The notes below the pieces were generated by a model. That model did not search any database. It was not told the DNA's origin and saw only the letters and a program-made list of their open reading frames with translations. This document shows, piece by piece, positions 51,605 to 60,281 of a DNA stretch of 64,000 bases; positions within the stretch are counted from its first letter, which is position 1; every line of letters begins with the position of its first letter. This DNA is from Marinomonas profundi (GTDB lineage Bacteria; Pseudomonadota; Gammaproteobacteria; Pseudomonadales; Marinomonadaceae). A program made the translations under genes and the position numbers. The stretch lies in the NCBI RefSeq assembly GCF_020694005.1, contig NZ_CP073013.1, positions 3,048,578 through 3,112,577 of the forward strand, given 5' to 3'.

Positions 51605-53038
51605 CTAGGGATGATGGCTTTGACAATACAGAAGGCTTTCTTTTTTCGTTGTGTTTCTTTCTTCGCATGACCAGTTTGCATACACAGTCTGGTCTCTATT
51701 TGATTGCACGATGAAGAACGCCTTGTGCTGTGATGGCAACCAAGAACCTAGCTCCATTGAGCGTTGTTTGGCTTTGCCAGATGAATAATACTGGGCCGAG
51801 AAAGGACGTTTATGCAGGTAGAATAAATCGCTCTGTGTGGCTTCTGGCTGTTGCTTCCAAACGGCGAGAATTTTGTCTTCAGAACGTTTTGCTACCCAAT
51901 CAAAATGCAAGGCGCTGATGAGTACGACCAGTAGCAATGGCGTTATAAAGCCGACCTTGTAGAACCCATTTGGCAGTGGTTTTTGCTTATGCATATGAAC
52001 GACTAATAGTGCGGTCGCTGGCAGGGCTGGCATGACGTAACTGGCTAAAATATTGCCTGAAAAACTGAACAGCATCATCGGGGATAACATCCACATCAAT
52101 AAGAAGCTGCCAAAACCATCGGGGCTTTCTTCTACGTCTTTGGCGTCTTTTAGGGATCGAATCCCTTGCCAAATAAGCACTGGGCTCCAAGGTAGCATGG
52201 AAACGAATGCGTACACCCAAATCGTACCGCGTGTTCTTTCGTGTGCGCTGCCATACAGATCGCCTTGCCAGCCGCTGACGATGAAACGTTTAATGTGCTC
52301 GCCAATGATGAAGTAGTCTAAAAACCCCGGTGTTTTGTATTCTGCGATAATGTACCAAGGCACGCTGATGAGTAAAAAAAGCAGGGTGCCAGCGCCCCAA
52401 GGTAATGTCCGCCATAGTTTTTTCCAACGAGCGTTGGGAAAGAGCCAAACGGTTAAGCTAATGCCAATCAAGACCAGTGCCAATGGGCCTTTTGATAACA
52501 TGCCCAAGGCTAAGCCCACGAAAAACAAATAACCCCAGACCTTGCCTCTGTTGTTCCATGCTTGCCAGAAGCTGACCATGCTTAGGGCGATCGAAAAAGT
52601 CAGAGCGGTATCCGTCATGACCGCACCACTTAAGACGATAAATGAGACGGTCGAGGCCAAGATACTCGCACTAAAAATGCCCATGGCGGTGGATTGAAAA
52701 TGGTCTTTGGCGAGCTTATAGACTAAACCAATAACCCCTAAGCCAACGATGAGGTGCGGTACACGTGCGGCGAATTCATTAATGCCAAATAGGCTGAAGC
52801 CAAGGCTGCTGAGCCAAGTGAAAATGGGTGGCTTTCCCCAAAAGGGCACATTGTAGTCAAACATCGGCGTGATCCAGTTGCCTGTTTCAAACATGATGCG
52901 TGCCATTTCTGCGTAGCGAGCTTCGGTGGTGTCCATTAATGGATAAAGAGAGAGCGATATAAAGCGCAATGCTAAGGTGCTGATCAGCAAGGTGAGCCAT
53001 AATTTGGCAGAAGGTAAGGCTAAAGTTAGTTTTTGCAT
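51605..53038 (-). CDS. ArnT/PMT-type membrane glycosyltransferase
   Basis: 477 residues with about 10-12 membrane helices. The catalytic first loop DTTEARYAEMARIM, then WITPMFDYNVPFWGKPP, is typical of ArnT and related GT83 enzymes, which move a sugar from an undecaprenyl carrier onto an envelope acceptor. It is shorter than ArnT (about 550), so the acceptor and sugar may differ. It overlaps the GtrB-like gene by 1 bp (TAATG) and is translated after it. Confidence 0.88.
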   Translation of the reverse strand: MQKLTLALPSAKLWLTLLISTLALRFISLSLYPLMDTTEARYAEMARIMFETGNWITPMFDYNVPFWGKPPIFTWLSSLGFSLFGINEFAARVPHLIVGLGVIGLVYKLAKDHFQSTAMGIFSASILASTVSFIVLSGAVMTDTALTFSIALSMVSFWQAWNNRGKVWGYLFFVGLALGMLSKGPLALVLIGISLTVWLFPNARWKKLWRTLPWGAGTLLFLLISVPWYIIAEYKTPGFLDYFIIGEHIKRFIVSGWQGDLYGSAHERTRGTIWVYAFVSMLPWSPVLIWQGIRSLKDAKDVEESPDGFGSFLLMWMLSPMMLFSFSGNILASYVMPALPATALLVVHMHKQKPLPNGFYKVGFITPLLLVVLISALHFDWVAKRSEDKILAVWKQQPEATQSDLFYLHKRPFSAQYYSSGKAKQRSMELGSWLPSQHKAFFIVQSNRDQTVYANWSCEERNTTKKESLLYCQSHHP

Positions 53039-54063
53039 TATTCAGCGTCCACTGAGTGAAGGGTTGGTTTGCTTAACGCGTTTTCCATGAGCACGTACAA
53101 AGGGCGCTGTTTGGATTCAATAAATAATCGACCAACGTACTCGCCGAGGACGCCAATCGACAAAAGTTGAATACCGCCTAAGAATAAGATGATCAGCATG
53201 GTCGATGGATAACCCGCCACAGGGTCACCCCAGAAGAGGGTTTTGGTGAAAATGACCAGCGCCATGATAAAGGCAATGGCTGATGTCGTCAGGCCTGCCA
53301 TGGTCGCCCAGCGTAAGGGTTTGGTGCTGAACGAGGTAATGCCTTCCAAGGCAAGGTGAATCAGTTTCGGGTAGTTCCATTTGGTATCGCCCGCTAAGCG
53401 AGGGTCACGGTCAAAGGTGAGTATTTTGCGCGTAAAGCCAGGCCACGCCAGCAAGCCTTTCATAAAGCGCGTTCTTTCTGGCAGGGTATTAATAACGGCG
53501 ACGACTTTTTGATCCATGAGACGAAAATCACCGACGTTTTCGGTAATCGGATGATCGCTGATTTTTGACATAAAGCGATAGAAGCAATGGGCTGTGGTGC
53601 GCTTTATCCAGCTTTCACCATGACGTTCACGGCGCTGCATTTCAACCACTTGGGCGCCATCTTGCCAAGCTTGTACCATTGCGGGAATGTATTCTGGTGG
53701 GTCTTGTAAGTCTGCATCCAATAAAATAACGCAGCGACCTTCGGCCACTTTCATGCCTGCGCTCATGGCGGCTTCTTTGCCAAAATTACGGCTGAGGCGC
53801 AAGCTGCGAACTTGGTGCACAGGGTGCTTTAATTGACTGACCAACGCCCAGCTGTTGTCTGTGCTGCCGTCATCAACATAGACGATTTCACAATGCTGAC
53901 GGAGCGTTGCGAGTGCATCACAGACTCTTTGGTGGCAAACCGCCAAGACATCGGCTTCATTTAGGAAGGGAATAATCACCGATACTAGAGGCTGAGCGTT
54001 TGCAGTGGGCTCTTTTGCTGCGCGTTTAGTGCTTGCGTATTGTCTATATTGAATGGCTTTCAT
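53038..54063 (-). CDS. GtrB/DPM1-type bactoprenol glucosyltransferase-like protein
   Basis: 341 residues. An N-terminal GT2 domain (about 27-230; VSVIIPFLNEADVL, VDDGSTDNSW, LLDADLQDPPEYIP) is followed by two membrane helices (about 245-270, 285-310). It should load a sugar onto undecaprenyl phosphate for the downstream ArnT-like enzyme. Divergent from the two-component genes at 54216. The start has CTTTCATGGC context with AAGCC; the ribosome site is weak. Confidence 0.9.
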   Translation of the reverse strand: MKAIQYRQYASTKRAAKEPTANAQPLVSVIIPFLNEADVLAVCHQRVCDALATLRQHCEIVYVDDGSTDNSWALVSQLKHPVHQVRSLRLSRNFGKEAAMSAGMKVAEGRCVILLDADLQDPPEYIPAMVQAWQDGAQVVEMQRRERHGESWIKRTTAHCFYRFMSKISDHPITENVGDFRLMDQKVVAVINTLPERTRFMKGLLAWPGFTRKILTFDRDPRLAGDTKWNYPKLIHLALEGITSFSTKPLRWATMAGLTTSAIAFIMALVIFTKTLFWGDPVAGYPSTMLIILFLGGIQLLSIGVLGEYVGRLFIESKQRPLYVLMENALSKPTLHSVDAE

Positions 54064-54215
54064 GGCTTTCTCTTCTCAGGAAAAGGGTTATGAGGCCATC
54101 CTAATCACAGTGGTGTCGCAAAAAGATGATTCACTTTTTTTTCATGCTTTTAGGTGACAATGGGTCTTTATTAGCCCACTCTTTTTTACGGCGCTTTTTG
54201 ATTGTTGAGATGACG

Positions 54216-54896
54216 ATGAAATTACTGTTAGTGGAAGACCATAAAGACATTGCTGGTGTGATATTTGATTACTTTGAAATCAAAAATGACATCTTGGATT
54301 ATGCGAGTAATGGCTTGCAAGGCTATGAGTTAGCAAAAGCAGAGCATTATGATGCGATCATTTTGGATGTGATGTTGCCAAAAATGGATGGCTTAAGCGT
54401 TTGTAAATCCTTGCGGGAAGCGGGTATCGATACGCCAATTTTAATGCTGACGGCGCGTGATACTAAGGACGATATCTTGTCTGGTTTTGCGCATTTCGCT
54501 GATGATTACCTAGTCAAACCGTTTGATTTGGAGATTCTTGACTCTCGCCTGCAGGCATTGGTTAGAAGGCGAAAAGGCAGTGTGGCGAATCGGACGCTAA
54601 CCTATGGTCATTTATCCTTGGATATGAATACACGTGTTTTGCAACGTGAAGGCAGCCGCTATTCTTTAAACCCTTCGCAGTACACGATTTTGAAATGTCT
54701 GCTGCAAAAAGCGCCTGATGTGGTATCAAAAGAAGACGTTTGTGATGCCTTGTGGGGAGATGAAGAGCCAGACAGTAAAGTCTTACGCAGCCATATCTAT
54801 CAATTACGTAGCCTGATAGATCGACCATTTGAGCACGCTTATTTAAGAACCGTGTCTAAAGTCGGTTATCGTCTTGTGGCGGAAGGTGACGAATGA
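54216..54896 (+). CDS. OmpR-family response regulator
   Basis: 226 residues. The receiver domain (MKLLLVEDHKDI at the start, phospho-acceptor Asp51 in ILDVMLPKMDG, ending with Lys in DDYLVKPFDLEIL) is followed by a winged-helix DNA-binding domain (about 130-225, SKVLRSHIYQLRSLID). The ATG at 54216 is preferred over 54210 because GAG then has a better distance. Overlaps the histidine kinase by 4 bp. Divergent with the glycosyltransferase operon, its likely target. Confidence 0.93.
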   Translation: MKLLLVEDHKDIAGVIFDYFEIKNDILDYASNGLQGYELAKAEHYDAIILDVMLPKMDGLSVCKSLREAGIDTPILMLTARDTKDDILSGFAHFADDYLVKPFDLEILDSRLQALVRRRKGSVANRTLTYGHLSLDMNTRVLQREGSRYSLNPSQYTILKCLLQKAPDVVSKEDVCDALWGDEEPDSKVLRSHIYQLRSLIDRPFEHAYLRTVSKVGYRLVAEGDE

Positions 54897-56158
54897 AACC
54901 TATTAAAACCGCTAAGCAGTTAACTTTTACGTATTTCTCTATTGTGGCATTTGCGATTATCGTTTTTCATTTTTCGATGTTTACGTCAATGATTGAAAAC
55001 GTTGAAATTATTTATGCTGAAAATCGCATGTTAAAAGACAAGGGCACCGCGGTGGCGTTATTAAACGGCACGCAGCTCACTCATGTTTCTGTTCCGCCTT
55101 TTTCTGAAGTCTATGTGGGGAAAGAAAATTTACCCGCTTGGGTCGTGCTTAATTCAAGTATGACAGACGATAAGCCTTATGAATTAGATGACGAGTCCGA
55201 CACGCCATTGGAAATATTTTCAATGCGCTCTAAGGTGAGGCTAAATGGTGAGGTAAAAGACCTTTACGTGATTCATTACGATGAAATTTATGAAATATCC
55301 GAAGAGCAAATGTTTGAAACGCAAAGTACGCAGCTGGCGTTGTCTTTGTTGTTATTGATTATTAGTTTGTGGGTGGTGATGCGAATTTCGGGCCGTTTAA
55401 CTCAGCCTCTTGCGCAACTGTCAAAAAGTCTTGGAGAACGACGCTCGAATAACTTGTCCGCTATTACATTGCCGCAAGGCGCTGCCACAAGAGAAATACA
55501 TCAATTAGTTGAGCGACTTAACGATTATCAAGATCAGATTCGTGACTTGATTGAGCGGGAACGAGCCTTTAATCGTTATGCGAGTCATGAGCTGCGCACG
55601 CCTCTTATGGTGATGAAAGGCGCTACCACACTACTGGGTAAATCGGATTCAAAAGTGTTTTTAGAGCGTCAACGAGTGCGTATGGTGCAGGCGTGCCAAG
55701 AGATGGAAGATTATATTACCACGCTGTTGTCTCTGACCCGAGAGGAAGATCTCGACGCCATGGCGTGCCGTGTTGTGCCATCGAGTGAATATGAGAGCAT
55801 TCGTCAAACGCACTTGGGGTATATCATGGGGAAAAAGGTCGTTGTTAATATTATTGAAGACGGTCAAATTATCACCAAATTACCCATTCCAACCTTGCAT
55901 ATCTTAGTGGGAAATCTGTTAAAAAATGCCATGGCTTGCACCGAAGACGGCCATGTGAATATTCTAGTCACAGACAATGAGCTTGCTGTGGTTGACACGG
56001 GTTGCGGGTTAAGTGGTCAGCCGGGTGGGGAAAGTTACGGTTTAGGCTTGATGATAGTGCGTGATATTTGTGCCAAGTATCATTGCACCTTTTCACTCGA
56101 AGACAATAAGGCGTCAATAGGCTGCACTGCGACAGTGGTTTTCCCAAGCGCCTTTTAA
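54893..56158 (+). CDS. Sensor histidine kinase
   Basis: 421 residues. Two membrane helices (about 12-35 and 147-165) enclose a periplasmic sensor of about 110 residues rich in acidic sites (YELDDESD). HAMP-like linker, then the H box HELRTPLM with His232, N box NLLKNAMACTE and G motifs VVDTGCGLSG and YGLGLMIV. It should phosphorylate the response regulator upstream. The acidic sensor recalls cation- or peptide-responsive kinases, which is only suggestive. Confidence 0.92.
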   Translation: MKPIKTAKQLTFTYFSIVAFAIIVFHFSMFTSMIENVEIIYAENRMLKDKGTAVALLNGTQLTHVSVPPFSEVYVGKENLPAWVVLNSSMTDDKPYELDDESDTPLEIFSMRSKVRLNGEVKDLYVIHYDEIYEISEEQMFETQSTQLALSLLLLIISLWVVMRISGRLTQPLAQLSKSLGERRSNNLSAITLPQGAATREIHQLVERLNDYQDQIRDLIERERAFNRYASHELRTPLMVMKGATTLLGKSDSKVFLERQRVRMVQACQEMEDYITTLLSLTREEDLDAMACRVVPSSEYESIRQTHLGYIMGKKVVVNIIEDGQIITKLPIPTLHILVGNLLKNAMACTEDGHVNILVTDNELAVVDTGCGLSGQPGGESYGLGLMIVRDICAKYHCTFSLEDNKASIGCTATVVFPSAF

Positions 56159-56312
56159 TGGCATCAAAGTAGGTGAGGGCTTTGAACGTAAAGTTATTTA
56201 ATAAATTGATAAGTTGAAACCAATATCAGCATAAAACAATCGACTTTATAGATGTTATCATTTGTCTATTGGTCACACTCTTTCTTGATGCTTTATTTTA
56301 TGGAGAAACACA

Positions 56313-57317
56313 ATGAGCTCATCTATTTTAAAACGTATACCGCTGCAAATGTTTTGGCCGACCTTTGATCCTTTCTTATTTTGTGCCTTTCATAACGACA
56401 CCTACCCTAAGGCAAACGCTTCTATGGGGCCGGATGCGCCGTTGAATAATCGTCCTTTGGGGCAAGATTTTGGCGGCATCGATGGCTGGCGTATGTATCA
56501 CGGTAAAACGGTTCCTGGCTTTCCGGCGCATCCACATCGTGGTTTTGAGACGGTGACGGTTGTGAATAAGGGCTTTGTTGATCATGCCGATTCCATGGGC
56601 GCGGCGGGTCGTTATGGGGAAGGGGATACCCAATGGATGACGGCGGGGGAAGGGGTTCAGCATTCCGAAATGTTCCCTTTGTTGAATGAAGATGGTGTTA
56701 ACCCATTAGAGCTGTTTCAAATTTGGCTGAATTTGCCCAGTAAGAATAAAATGGTGCCACCGCATTTCACCATGCTTTGGAACGAAGACACGCCTGTGGT
56801 GAAAGTGCCAGACAGTCAGGGTGTAGAAACGCAAGTGAAAGTGGTGGCGGGGACTTATCAAAAAGTTGATCCTTCGCCTTGCCCACCGAATTCATGGGCG
56901 GCCGATAGTAAAAATGACGTGGCTATTTGGTTGATTGATTTACCCGAAAATGGTGAATGGACATTGCCTGCGGCGGCCGCTAATTTGAGCCGTACCTTGT
57001 ACTTTTTTGAAGGTGACAAGGTCATGTTAGACGAGGCGAGTGGGTCGATTAATGAGGCTTTTGTGCTGAAAAGTGATTCGCCTTTGGTGTTGCGGAATCA
57101 AGGTAAAAATGCCCGATTCTTATTATTGCAAGGTCGTCCAATTGGCGAGCATGTTGAACAACATGGGCCGTTTGTGATGAATACTCGCGCTGAGTTACAG
57201 CAAGCGTTCCAAGATTATCAGCGTACACAATTTGGTGGTTGGCCTTGGTCGCGCCATGATCAAGTGCATGATAAATCGAAAGGGCGCTTTGCTGAGCATG
57301 GTACGGAAGAAGCCTAA
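56313..57317 (+). CDS. Pirin-family bicupin protein
   Basis: 334 residues. N-terminal cupin has the metal motif PAHPHRGFETVT and GEGVQHSEMF, conserved in pirins. Members may be iron-binding quercetinases or redox sensors, but no specific reaction can be claimed here. The start has ATGGAGAAACACA upstream (GGAG). Transcribed alone; the gene lies between the kinase and the GtrA-like gene. Confidence 0.9.
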   Translation: MSSSILKRIPLQMFWPTFDPFLFCAFHNDTYPKANASMGPDAPLNNRPLGQDFGGIDGWRMYHGKTVPGFPAHPHRGFETVTVVNKGFVDHADSMGAAGRYGEGDTQWMTAGEGVQHSEMFPLLNEDGVNPLELFQIWLNLPSKNKMVPPHFTMLWNEDTPVVKVPDSQGVETQVKVVAGTYQKVDPSPCPPNSWAADSKNDVAIWLIDLPENGEWTLPAAAANLSRTLYFFEGDKVMLDEASGSINEAFVLKSDSPLVLRNQGKNARFLLLQGRPIGEHVEQHGPFVMNTRAELQQAFQDYQRTQFGGWPWSRHDQVHDKSKGRFAEHGTEEA

Positions 57318-57345
57318 GTCAGCGGTGTGGATAAAACCTAATGAC

Positions 57346-57780
57346 TTAACGTTTGGCGGGTGAAAAGACCCAAAAGCGTGAGAACGCATAATTGAGCATC
57401 ATGCCAATGAATACACCGGGCACCATGGCGAGATAAGGCCATAAAAGCGCCAGTGTCGAATCGGCTATTGTTGGTGGCTGAGACATCAGTATTAGATAGC
57501 AGCCCCAATTAGGCACAAAGGCAATAACAGAGCCGCCGAGAAATTGCAGCCATTGCAATGCGGCGGCTTTTTTGTCTTTGTCGTCTTGTTTGCTATCTGT
57601 AAAGGTCATGGTGCGGTTCCACCACCAATTGGAGCTGGCGGCGACCCAGAATGCTATGGCGCGCGCCAGTAGATGAGGAAGCCAAATCGAAAGCAGCAAC
57701 ATGCTGATCAAGTCGACCAAAAAGCCAACACCGCCAACGATGCCAAAGCGTACAAAAGTATGTTTAAAAATGGAGTTCAT
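57346..57780 (-). CDS. GtrA-like membrane protein (polysaccharide flippase-type)
   Basis: 144 residues with four hydrophobic helices (about 12-33, 38-58, 80-100, 115-135). GtrA-family signature: FVRFGIVGGVGFLVDLISML near the N-terminus and a basic C-terminus. Family members move sugar-lipid carriers across the membrane and often work with GtrB. A GtrB-type gene lies at 53038, so the pair may belong to one pathway though separated by the two-component system and pirin genes. Confidence 0.88.
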   Translation of the reverse strand: MNSIFKHTFVRFGIVGGVGFLVDLISMLLLSIWLPHLLARAIAFWVAASSNWWWNRTMTFTDSKQDDKDKKAAALQWLQFLGGSVIAFVPNWGCYLILMSQPPTIADSTLALLWPYLAMVPGVFIGMMLNYAFSRFWVFSPAKR

Positions 57781-57867
57781 GGTGGCATTCTAAGCAGGGA
57801 AACATCAAAAAAAGATGAAACGAATTTCAATCGTCATTTTTCTATTAATGAAATACAAGGATCGAAG

Positions 57868-58383
57868 ATGAAAATACTTGCATTTGGTGCTAGTTCAAGC
57901 CGTCAGTCAATTAACAAGGCCTTGGCGGGTTACGCCGCTAATCTGGTTGAAGGTGCACAAGTCACGCTGTTAGACCTTAATGATTTCGACATGCCCTTGT
58001 TTAGCGAAGATGTTGAAAAGCACTCAGGTGTTCCTGCTCAAGCACAGGCATTTGTGGATGCCATTGCGCAGTCAGATGCGATTGTTGCCTCGTTTGCAGA
58101 GCACAACGGTTCTTATTCTGCGGCGTATAAAAATGTCTTTGATTGGGCGTCTCGTATCGAAAAAGCCGTGTATCAAGATAAGCCTATTGTGCTGCTGTCT
58201 ACCTCGCCAGGGCCTGGTGGCGCGAGCAGTGTGTTGGCGCAAACCGTCAACAGTATGCCTTTCTTCAAGGGGAATGTAGTGGGAAGCTTGAGCGTGCCGA
58301 GTTTCTATGACGTGATGAAAGACGGCCAAATTGTCGACGAATCGGTGAAACAGTCGCTAGCAGCGCTGATTGCAAAATTATAA
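57868..58383 (+). CDS. NADPH-dependent FMN reductase-like protein
   Basis: 171 residues of the flavodoxin-like reductase group: MKILAFGASSSRQSINKAL gives the phosphate-binding loop, FAEHNGSYSAAYKNVFDW the flavin contact and LLSTSPGPGGASSVL a later loop. It transfers hydride to flavins, quinones or azo compounds; the physiological acceptor is unknown. The ATG at 57868 follows AAGGATCGAAG; a longer in-frame frame back to 57673 overlaps GtrA and is a coincidence. It is 10 bp upstream of the tautomerase gene. Confidence 0.9.
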   Translation: MKILAFGASSSRQSINKALAGYAANLVEGAQVTLLDLNDFDMPLFSEDVEKHSGVPAQAQAFVDAIAQSDAIVASFAEHNGSYSAAYKNVFDWASRIEKAVYQDKPIVLLSTSPGPGGASSVLAQTVNSMPFFKGNVVGSLSVPSFYDVMKDGQIVDESVKQSLAALIAKL

Positions 58384-58393
58384 GGAGACGACT

Positions 58394-58591
58394 ATGCCCT
58401 ATGTCAATATACGCATTACCGATGAAGGTGTGACCAAAGAGCAAAAACAGGCGCTGATTAAAGGCGCGACAGATTTGCTGGTTGATGTGTTAGGTAAAAA
58501 TCCAGCCACTACTGTGGTGGTGATTGATGAAGTGAACACCGATAATTGGGGGATTGCCGGCGAGCAAGTAACGGAGTTGAGAAAGAAATAA
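58394..58591 (+). CDS. 4-oxalocrotonate tautomerase-family protein
   Basis: 65 residues, starting MPYVNIRITDEG. Removing Met leaves the catalytic Pro1 of this superfamily. Arg residues follow in the usual places. It could tautomerise or dehalogenate small keto acids, but the substrate is not identifiable. Cotranscribed with the FMN reductase upstream. The start follows AAGGAGACG. Confidence 0.92.
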   Translation: MPYVNIRITDEGVTKEQKQALIKGATDLLVDVLGKNPATTVVVIDEVNTDNWGIAGEQVTELRKK

Positions 58592-58706
58592 AAACCGAGT
58601 TGAAAGATTCCCTATAGGAATCCAAAAGATAAGTTTTATTCCTTTTACAAATACCTCTCTTAACCGCATGCTAGCGCTTTCTTTAAAACCTAGGGAAGCG
58701 TAACGC

Positions 58707-59594
58707 ATGTGGATCTTTATTACCCTGTTTGCCGCAGGGTGTCAGTCGGTTCGAACCGCTTATCAAAATACGTTAGCCCAGCAAACGGGGTTCTTGCATG
58801 CCACTATGTCGCGCTCTTTGTATGGTTTGCCGTTGGTCAGTGTGTACCTTGTGGTGTGCTGGCAGGTTTTTGGCTGGGTGTCGGTCGAGAAAACGTGGGT
58901 GTTTATTGTGGCGGCGACTATTTGTGCTATCGCGCAGATTATGGCGACCTATTTTATGTTGCGAGTCTTTCAATCTGGCAGTTTTGCGTTAGGAACCTTG
59001 CTGGCAAAAACCGAAGCAGTGTTGGCGGCGTTAATTGGCTTACCTTTGTTGCATTATACTTTGACGGTCGGCTCGTGGTTGGGCATTGCGTTTGGTGTGC
59101 TGGGGGCCATTGTAATGAGCATTCAATGGAAAAATATTAAACAGGCTCATAAAGATGTTTCTTTGCTCTTGGGCTTGGCAAGCGGTTTGTGTTTTGCGAT
59201 TACATCGGTTACCGCGTCGATGGCAAGTCATGCGCTGTCTGGTTCTATCATTACCAGCGCGGGTGTCACGCTTTGGTATGTTTTAGCCTTGCAGTCGGTT
59301 ATTTTGTGTACTATTCAGATTTATAAAAGCAAAGATATATTGGCACCCTTTAGGCAGGAGTTTGCGCTCAGTTGTAAAGTCGGTGTGCTAAGCTCTTTAG
59401 GCTCAATCGGTTGGTTTACGGGCTTTGCTTTGGTCAATCCAGCTTTGGTCAAAACGCTAGGACAGATTGAAATTCTTGGCACGCTGTATTATTCAAAAGT
59501 GCGCTTCGCGGAAAAAATAACCAAGCAGCAGTGGATCGGTGGCGTGATGATTGTGATCAGCGTTGTGTTAGTGGTGACATCGACGATTAAGTGA
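58707..59594 (+). CDS. EamA-family (DMT) membrane transporter
   Basis: 295 residues with about ten membrane helices in two EamA-like repeats. Such proteins often export metabolites or amino acids. Features: WIFITLFAAGCQSVRTAYQN at the N-terminus and repeated hydrophobic stretches. The start follows AGGGAAGCG. Followed 8 bp later by the VOC gene, so likely a two-gene operon. Substrate unknown. Confidence 0.87.
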   Translation: MWIFITLFAAGCQSVRTAYQNTLAQQTGFLHATMSRSLYGLPLVSVYLVVCWQVFGWVSVEKTWVFIVAATICAIAQIMATYFMLRVFQSGSFALGTLLAKTEAVLAALIGLPLLHYTLTVGSWLGIAFGVLGAIVMSIQWKNIKQAHKDVSLLLGLASGLCFAITSVTASMASHALSGSIITSAGVTLWYVLALQSVILCTIQIYKSKDILAPFRQEFALSCKVGVLSSLGSIGWFTGFALVNPALVKTLGQIEILGTLYYSKVRFAEKITKQQWIGGVMIVISVVLVVTSTIK

Positions 59595-59601
59595 GGACAG
59601 T

Positions 59602-59955
59602 ATGGAATCCAATAAGATCAATTATGTTGAATTGCCGGCGCGGGATTTGGCCTTAAATAAAGCGTTTTTTAGCCAAGTATTTGGCTGGGGATTTAAAGAT
59701 TATGGCGCTGAATATAGCGCGTTTGACAATGCCGGATTAGACGGTGGTTTTTTTCAGGCAAACTTTTGTTCAAGGCCGCAAAACGGCGCTGCGCTGATTA
59801 TTTTATACAGTAATGAACTTGAAGTGGTGTTTGAAAAAGTACAAGCGGCTGGTGGCACAATCGAGCAAGTCATTTTCGATTTCCCCGGTGGTCGTCGTTT
59901 TCATTTCCTCGACCCGTGCGGCAATGAATGGGCAGTGTGGAGTGAGCCAGCTTAA
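59602..59955 (+). CDS. VOC-family (glyoxalase/dioxygenase-fold) protein
   Basis: 117 residues. A single VOC domain: NYVELPARDLALNKAFFSQV then FGWGFKDYG, GGFFQANF, and the C-terminal GGRRFHFLDPCGNEWAVWS. Members bind metals or small ligands; no function can be assigned here. The start follows AAGTGAGGACAG. Ends shortly before a strong terminator. Confidence 0.88.
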   Translation: MESNKINYVELPARDLALNKAFFSQVFGWGFKDYGAEYSAFDNAGLDGGFFQANFCSRPQNGAALIILYSNELEVVFEKVQAAGGTIEQVIFDFPGGRRFHFLDPCGNEWAVWSEPA

Positions 59956-59972
59956 CTTTCTAGTTAGCCAAT

Positions 59973-60034
59973 AAAAATAGCCGACGTGACTATTACGGTA
60001 AACATAACGGTGAATTCACGTCGGCTATTTTTTT
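59973..60034. terminator. Bidirectional terminator after the VOC gene
   Basis: A 17-bp perfect stem (arms 59973-59989 and 60016-60032) with a 26-base loop, flanked by A and T runs. It terminates the EamA-VOC operon. Confidence 0.8.
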
Positions 60035-60281
60035 ACCTTACTCTGTTAGAGGGTGTCGCAAAACATCTTGTAGGTCGCGATTTACCCTTAAAAAAAGTAG
60101 GCCGACAAAAAACGCATTACGACAAATCACGTCTTGTCGGGCTAAAGTCACGATCTACAAAACCCTATGTAAATCAAACAATTGTAGGCTAAATGACGTT
60201 ACACGCCTGATTACGGTCGTACCTCATCAGGCCTACAAAATGTATCCAACCTTCGCTGACTACCTTTAGCGACCCCCTCTG
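60035..60281. repeat. REP and dispersed-repeat region
   Basis: No gene is expected. 60069-60165 is a composite REP: TTGTAGGTCGCGATT with inverted partner GTCACGATCTACAA, containing AAAACGCATTACGACAAATC. 60183-60273 is the inverted copy of 29102-29197 (core GCCTGAT/ATCAGGC; four bases shorter in this copy). It lies at the 3' end of the ansA gene. Confidence 0.75.

Noticed and set aside
57673..57867. Long N-terminal extension of the FMN reductase
   Set aside because: It overlaps the GtrA-like gene antisense; the family start MKILAFGAS with a good ribosome site is at 57868.
59986..60192. 68-codon plus-strand frame
   Set aside because: It runs through the terminator and REP repeat; codon content is that of repeat DNA and no homologous pattern was seen.
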